From the NCBI GenBank assembly GCA_914767715.1, contig OU612070.1:24232025-24296024 (forward strand): DNA of 64,000 nt, given 5' to 3'. This DNA comes from Membranipora membranacea. Its lineage: Eukaryota; Bryozoa; Gymnolaemata; Cheilostomatida; Membraniporidae. The translations under genes and the position numbers were made by a program. How positions within the stretch are numbered: the first letter of the stretch is position 1; each line of letters starts with the position of its first letter. This document shows, one piece after another, positions 58,917 to 64,000 of this stretch. The notes below the pieces were generated by a model. That model was not told the DNA's origin. It searched no databases and worked only from the letters and a program-made list of their open reading frames with translations.

Positions 58917-59556
58917 ATGGATACCGACTCGGATCAACAAGCAAGGATGCTAGAAAATGGAGATTCCGCACCCATTGTAATGCTAGAGATGGATGAGGTA
59001 GAAAAAAAACCGACAGCCTGGCAGAGATTTAGAGTGAGTATTCTGTGACCAAAAGGCTGAAGTTGTTTCTCAGCACCACCATCGTAAAATATTCTCAAAT
59101 GAAACAGGATTACAGGTTTCAAAAAGTAGTATTTTGGTAGTAGTTGAATGCTTGTATGGTGTCAGTAAAATAAAAAAGGCCAAACTCTGAAGCTCAGTAA
59201 TGATAAATTTGTGGCCATAGGACAATCAGCTAAAAAAATAGACTTAATAATAAACCTAAGAATATTAAACTAACTTGGTTTCTTTTTCTCTCAGAAATTA
59301 TCATAAAGAATTTCCAAACAATGTTCATGATCTCTGTCCCTGTATTTCAGAGATTTATCGTCTCATCACGTAACTGGATAGGAGTCTTCCTGGCTAGATT
59401 GATGTTTTTCGCAGTGGCCATGGTCTGTATGGTCCTCGCTATATCTACTATCGTTAGCACATGTAAGTGGATCTACATGTTATTCTGTACCGGAGTCTTA
59501 CTTATCATCGAACCGATCGTAACTTTGTCCTTCAAAGGAAATCGAGAATGGAAGTG
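58917..59556 (+). CDS. Second TMEM26-like gene, 5' part
   Basis: Two exons, 58917-59033 and 59351-59556, joined in phase 0; the second ends in phase 2 at the same place as exon 2 of the first copy. It encodes 107 residues: an acidic N-terminus (MDTDSDQQARMLENGDSAPI), then WIGVFLARLMFFAVAMVCMV, a second membrane segment and FKGNREWKW. EWKW just before the donor is identical in both copies, so this is a tandem paralogue. No exon 3 or later block was found up to the window end, so either the next intron is longer than 4.4 kb or the gene is truncated. Confidence 0.8.
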
Positions 59557-59610
59557 GTGAGTTTCTTCTAAATTGGCAATCTTCTTAATATAGAGGTGTC
59601 TGTCGATTAA

Positions 59611-59825
59611 ATGGTTGAGTTAAATCAGATGGTCACATACACGCCACAACCCGAAGAATGGGCGGCAAAAATTGGTTGCTCTCTGCTTGCTGGCAGGTCG
59701 GAGCTCACCTGGGACCAACCAAACCCCGTATTTGATAGCTTGCAGTGGGATTCGCACCCACAACCTTCAACACTTGCAAAATTAAGAATCAGCACTCTAA
59801 CCAACTGAGCCACCTCCTACTCCTT
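59611..59825 (-). mobile_element. tRNA-derived SINE
   Basis: On the minus strand: A box GGTGGCTCAGTTGGTTAGAG, B box GGGTGCGAATCCCAC, body with CCGACCTGCCAGCAAGCAGA and GCCGCCCATTCTTCGGG, 3' end CATCTGATTTAACTC. Same family as 49970-50195. In the intron after exon 2 of the second TMEM26-like gene. Confidence 0.8.
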
Positions 59826-61544
59826 CACAGTACACATGCACAAAGGTACAAATGTACTTTTTACTCTGTGACTCTCATAGTCAGCTGATCTGGACAGGAG
59901 GGATTTAACGTGATATATCGCCTTTTCAGTTTCTCAGGAACTACTTGTCCCATTTCAAAAATTCCTTCACTGACACGTTGCTAGTAGTCTGACTTGTGTT
60001 TAATATCGCAAATTTTTTCAAACCGCATGCTCCTAACTTGATTAATTGTACATTAACTAAAATACATTGAATACATTTAGGCAGCAATGGGCAAAATGAT
60101 GCAGTAAATTACGTTATGCAAAAGCGTGATGAAAATCTAAGCAGTATTACATGCAAAGCACAGTGTGTACAACAATGGATCACCTTTTTTGGGTGATTGT
60201 TTAGCATGGAAAGAGAAATGTTTGTGCTCATAACTTCTCTACAACTGAATTTATCATCAAACGCCACGATCAAAACCTCGGAAATACTCTCTAGTTTAAT
60301 GGAAGCTAGTGTGTATAACATGTTGTTTAACCTATTTTCAGTTTTTTGGCTGGAAAAGAGTGCATGTTTTGGACCAAATAAAGCTGGTTTAGCCACAAAA
60401 ATCCAAATACCTCAAGATGTAAAGCAATAATCAACAATCACTTCGATCAAAACCTAGACAATCTCCTGTTGTTCATCATGCTGACAACAAATTTAACCGA
60501 CATCTTTCTGAATTTCTGATTTTTGGCTGGAAAATTTTGACCTAAATTAGTCAAAATTTGGGTTATTATCTGTTACAGTTGTGACAACCAGGATCTGTAA
60601 ACTGGTAAGATTATTGATTGAAGTGACAGTACAAGACCAAAATGGTATAAGGGATTGGAAATTTTAGTTTCTTCATTATTGGGGTCGCATGTAATGAGGG
60701 GTCAGAAATGGCCCTATTACCATTGCAAAAATCAATTTCAAGTCTCGAAGACAGGAGGCCTAAAATCATAAAGTTTCACCAAAATATTACTCCTCCAGTT
60801 AGCGCCATGCCTCCTCTCTATGGTGAAAGCATAAACTAATCAAATACCTCAAAAACAAGGCACAGAGAGAACAATTTAAAAAGGGCACTTTTTGCCCCAA
60901 AATGAACTTCCAGAGGTCACTGCGACTCAACGTCAAATATTTGGGAGGTTTAAACTGTGAAAATAACTATTAGACATAATCACCAATACAATATTAAAAA
61001 GTTTTAAAAAGCGATATATCACGTTAACAGGCACTGTAAAACACACTATTCATGTGACTTTATTTTTGGTCCGGGACCATTCAGTGGTTTATTTTTTCCC
61101 CATGGACATGCATAGAGTTCACCAGCTGAATAATGGGTTCTCAGGCATCTGTAGATAATATAAGCAGCCAGATTTTAAAACTCTAAGAATTAAAACAATG
61201 TCAACCACATAAGCGATTTTGGACAAAAAATAACATGCTCGCTGAACAGTGGGATAAGTACCTGTCACACTGACACCTATATCTTTATCAAAATTAATAA
61301 TAATGTTAAATCCATTTGCTCTGCTCACTGAACTGAACTTTATATTCTTGTAAAAAAGTTATCAATAATGCAATGTTGTTGTGTGGGATGCCACATGGGA
61401 AACTCTTGTTCATTGAAGTTTTTTACAAATGATAATTGTTTTTACCTGATACATGTGTCTTATTGAATGTGCTTTTTACTGTGTTGGGCGTGATGTGAAA
61501 AGACAAGTTGGACCTTGTGGGATTCTACTCCAGTTTTCAATGGA

Positions 61545-61650
61545 CCAGACTAGGATAAACGGCCAGTTAAGTACAAAATAAGGAACCACTGCCTACACGA
61601 GGTTTGAACCAGGGACTCAAAATGATGAGTTCAACCCCATAACCATTAGA
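61545..61650 (-). mobile_element. tRNA-derived SINE (probable)
   Basis: B box on the minus strand (TGGTTCAAACCTCG, near 61580-61600) with GAGTCCC before it. The A box is weak (TAATGGTTATGGGGTTG). Confidence 0.4.
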
Positions 61651-62176
61651 AGAAACTTTGCTCTCTAACTAAAACTGTATAGCTGCCAATAGTGGGAAAA
61701 GTCAGAATGTATTTACTGGTACATACAGCTTGATGTACCTCTTTTCGATCGGTAGGTGACAATCATGACCCATTTTGCCACTTACTATACTATTGGTATT
61801 CATTGTCAACCTACAGTTCACCCATATGTATCCGGGGTCAACATATTTTGCAAATGACAAATCACTGCACTGTGTGACCAGTAAATTCGTATATTATAAT
61901 TATATAATATATATCTGCTAGGGGTTATAAAGGGTGATGATGGTGATTGAATAACACATATTATAACAATGATATGTCTGTCACCTTTAACATAAGTCAC
62001 ACATCGATCTGTAAATTGTACAAATAATATCCTATAACCGTTATATTCGTGTTGACTTACAATAAGCGTATAATGTTAAATACTTACCTACTGGGTAAGT
62101 ACCAGTGATCAGATGCAGGCCCAGGATGCAGGACGCTCTGACTCGCTTAGAATGCTGAATAGAGTGACCTAAAATT

Positions 62177-62430
62177 GCTGGTACCCGGCCATAATGCCAT
62201 GGTCAAAACGCCATTGGGACAAAATGCCAGTGACAGAATGCCATTACCATAATGCCATGGCCATAATGCCATGGGTCATATCACCACTACACACTATACC
62301 AATGCCAAAATACCAGTGGTACAAAACACCAGTTGTGTCAAAATACCAGTGGATATAACGCCGGATTGGACATAATACCATTTGGGTCAACATACCATAT
62401 CCCAAAATACCATCGCCATAATGCCAAAAT
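62177..62430 (+). repeat. Tandem repeat, unit near CATAATGCCATGG
   Basis: Some 17 irregular units with core AATGCCA or AATACCA (CCATAATGCCATGGT, ACAAAATGCCAGTGAC, AAAATACCAGTGG). Open frames here are repeat products. Confidence 0.8.
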
Positions 62431-63679
62431 ATGTAACCAAAGGAGATCAAACCACGCTGTATTCTTTTTTGATAGTTGTATTATTGTTGCTAGCTGCTTG
62501 GTTAGAATAGGAGGTGGCTTAGCTGTTTAAATCTGTCCTCTTCACTGTGCAAGTCATAAATTTTATTCGTTCAATTTCGATTATATCTGGGGCTTGTTGG
62601 GGTCCACAAACCGAGAGCTAGTGACTTCTAACAAATATTTCCAACAATTCTTTAGGATAATATGCCAGTAACTCTTGATTATCATCAACTTTTTTTTCGA
62701 AAGCCAAGTCTTGACTCATGCTACTAATGACCTCGATAAGACTACAATGATTGGATATAGAGCAGGTTAACTCTGTATTTATTAGGTGTATAAAAAGTTA
62801 AAGTTACGTACTAACAAGAAAAGAAAAAATTTGTTCACCCAAAATGAACTTTCACGGCTAGGTCATGTCCATATAGTATTCAGAGAAGTCATTTTATAGC
62901 AGTTTTGCACACCCAGGACGTTCACAACTTAAATTTTTCTTTTTCTTAAATAGATGTACAATGAAATTCATTCTTTTGATTCCATTTCATGAGAATGTGT
63001 AGAACTTTATATGTTCAACACAAAAGTGTCTCACCTCACTGGTTTAATAATGATAAACCATAAAGTTGTCTTCCACCTGTAACGGACTGGGTGTGATGCA
63101 CAGGACACAAAATTACGTTGTCTGACAATATTCATTCAGATAGCACAAGCATCTAGGCTGTAATACACAGGAAAGAACTTGTTTTACAGAACCTTTGCCA
63201 CAAAATTTGGAATTATTGGCAAAAGTTAAATTTTTCTGTTACGCACGGTACTGAAAACTAACAAAAATTGTGTTAATTAAACTTAGTAATATAATGAGAT
63301 GTGTGATTATTGTGGTGTAGAACAAAATTTTCTTGTACTGATGTGTAGGCAAAAATATAACCCACCAGTGTTGTGATGCGCGGGTCGGTGTACAGGACAC
63401 TAAATTATACTCTTATAACAACAGTCATCTAGCAGATGTCCAGGTCCAAATTTTAACTTTAGTCGAGCCAAGGAGTTGTCTCTAACTCTTTGGTCGATCA
63501 CCCCACTTTTGATTTTGAGTGGAGAACAGAAACTATTCAAACATGTTCTTTATGATGGGATTGAGCCTGCTTGTGCTCATTGGTAGTGTTAACTCCGAAA
63601 CAACACATTTTATGCAGAATTATTCTTTTTAAATGTGATTTTTCGTACTAATTTGTAGTCCCGTGCGTCACAACTTATA

Positions 63680-64000
63680 TTCATTGGTCATTCAAGCCTC
63701 AATAATAATGAAAGTCTGCCATGAGTTTCGTAACAAAAAGTTATCAGCTGTGAAAATTCATCTAGAACATGATGGTGATCAGATCATCTCCGTAGCTGAT
63801 AAATTTTTTCATCAATGTTGGTACTCATCTGGAAGAAAGTCTTCGAGTCAACGCAACAGTATTTTCTTAATATTTTCCTAAAATTTATATAATCTTGTTG
63901 CAGCTGAATTCTCTTATGCTGAAACTGAGATCGCTGTCACTCTGAAAGTCATTGATAGCTTTTCTAACAAGAAAGCCACTGGACCTGATAGGATATCAAT
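63680..64000 (+). mobile_element. LINE reverse-transcriptase fragment running off the window
   Basis: Reads DGDQIISVADKF then FINVGTHLEESL in a shifted frame, then AEFSYAETEIAVTLKVIDSF and SNKKATGPDRIS, the start of an RT domain. At least two frameshifts occur. The protein differs from the 3775-8250 element at the same block (SKSTGPDRITV), so it is another family or an old copy. Confidence 0.7.

Larger units (their letters stand above)
59826..63679. other. Long intron or intergenic stretch with repeats
   Basis: No supported exon. It contains a probable SINE (61545-61650) and an ATGCCA tandem repeat (62177-62430). A SINE-like A box remnant (GGAGGTGGCTTAGCTG) is near 62509. Confidence 0.5.

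Noticed and set aside
53150-59825. tRNA genes at the A/B-box sites
   Set aside because: Boxes are good, but the stems do not pair into a cloverleaf and bodies are shared between copies, so these are SINEs.

Overview
This window reads as nuclear DNA of an invertebrate animal. It is AT-rich, and its genes are split by short GT-AG introns. It carries non-LTR retrotransposons, tRNA-derived SINEs and many fold-back (palindromic) elements. The conserved genes are metazoan in type: C9orf78/TLS1, TMEM26, fibrinogen-related, chitin-binding. Nothing in the sequence fixes the phylum. An early-branching marine animal such as a sponge or cnidarian would fit, but that is a guess.

Layout. Bases 1-27326 are dominated by a large, diverged inverted duplication. 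The left arm (1 to about 9205) and right arm (about 21688-27326) each carry a decayed copy of a haem-peroxidase gene of the ascorbate-peroxidase-like class, on opposite strands. A 4.5 kb CR1/L2-like LINE has interrupted the left arm, and a truncated second LINE has interrupted the right arm. Between the arms lies a complete five-exon gene for a small secreted chitin-binding (CBM14) protein (10897-13949, minus strand) and a textbook 703 bp hairpin MITE with 7 bp target-site duplications (16249-16951).

Bases 29002-39333 hold three minus-strand genes. The first encodes a secreted fibrinogen-related protein (six exons, 258 aa). The second encodes an unrecognised basic coiled-coil protein (at least three exons). 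The third encodes an unrecognised small secreted Glu-rich protein (two exons, 142 aa).

Bases 44286-59556 hold three plus-strand genes: a complete seven-exon C9orf78/TLS1 spliceosome-factor homologue (274 aa), a complete six-exon TMEM26-like membrane protein with an unusual Ser/Thr/Asn-rich loop of about 200 residues (526 aa), and the first two exons of a tandem TMEM26-like paralogue. The window ends inside another LINE reverse transcriptase.

Exon models were assembled by hand from splice signals and codon phase. In the complete models every junction keeps frame. The genes share no evident pathway. The secreted products (CBM14, fibrinogen-related, small Glu-rich) suggest extracellular or mucosal roles. 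The most unusual content is the inverted duplication, the hairpin repeat families and the TMEM26 insert.
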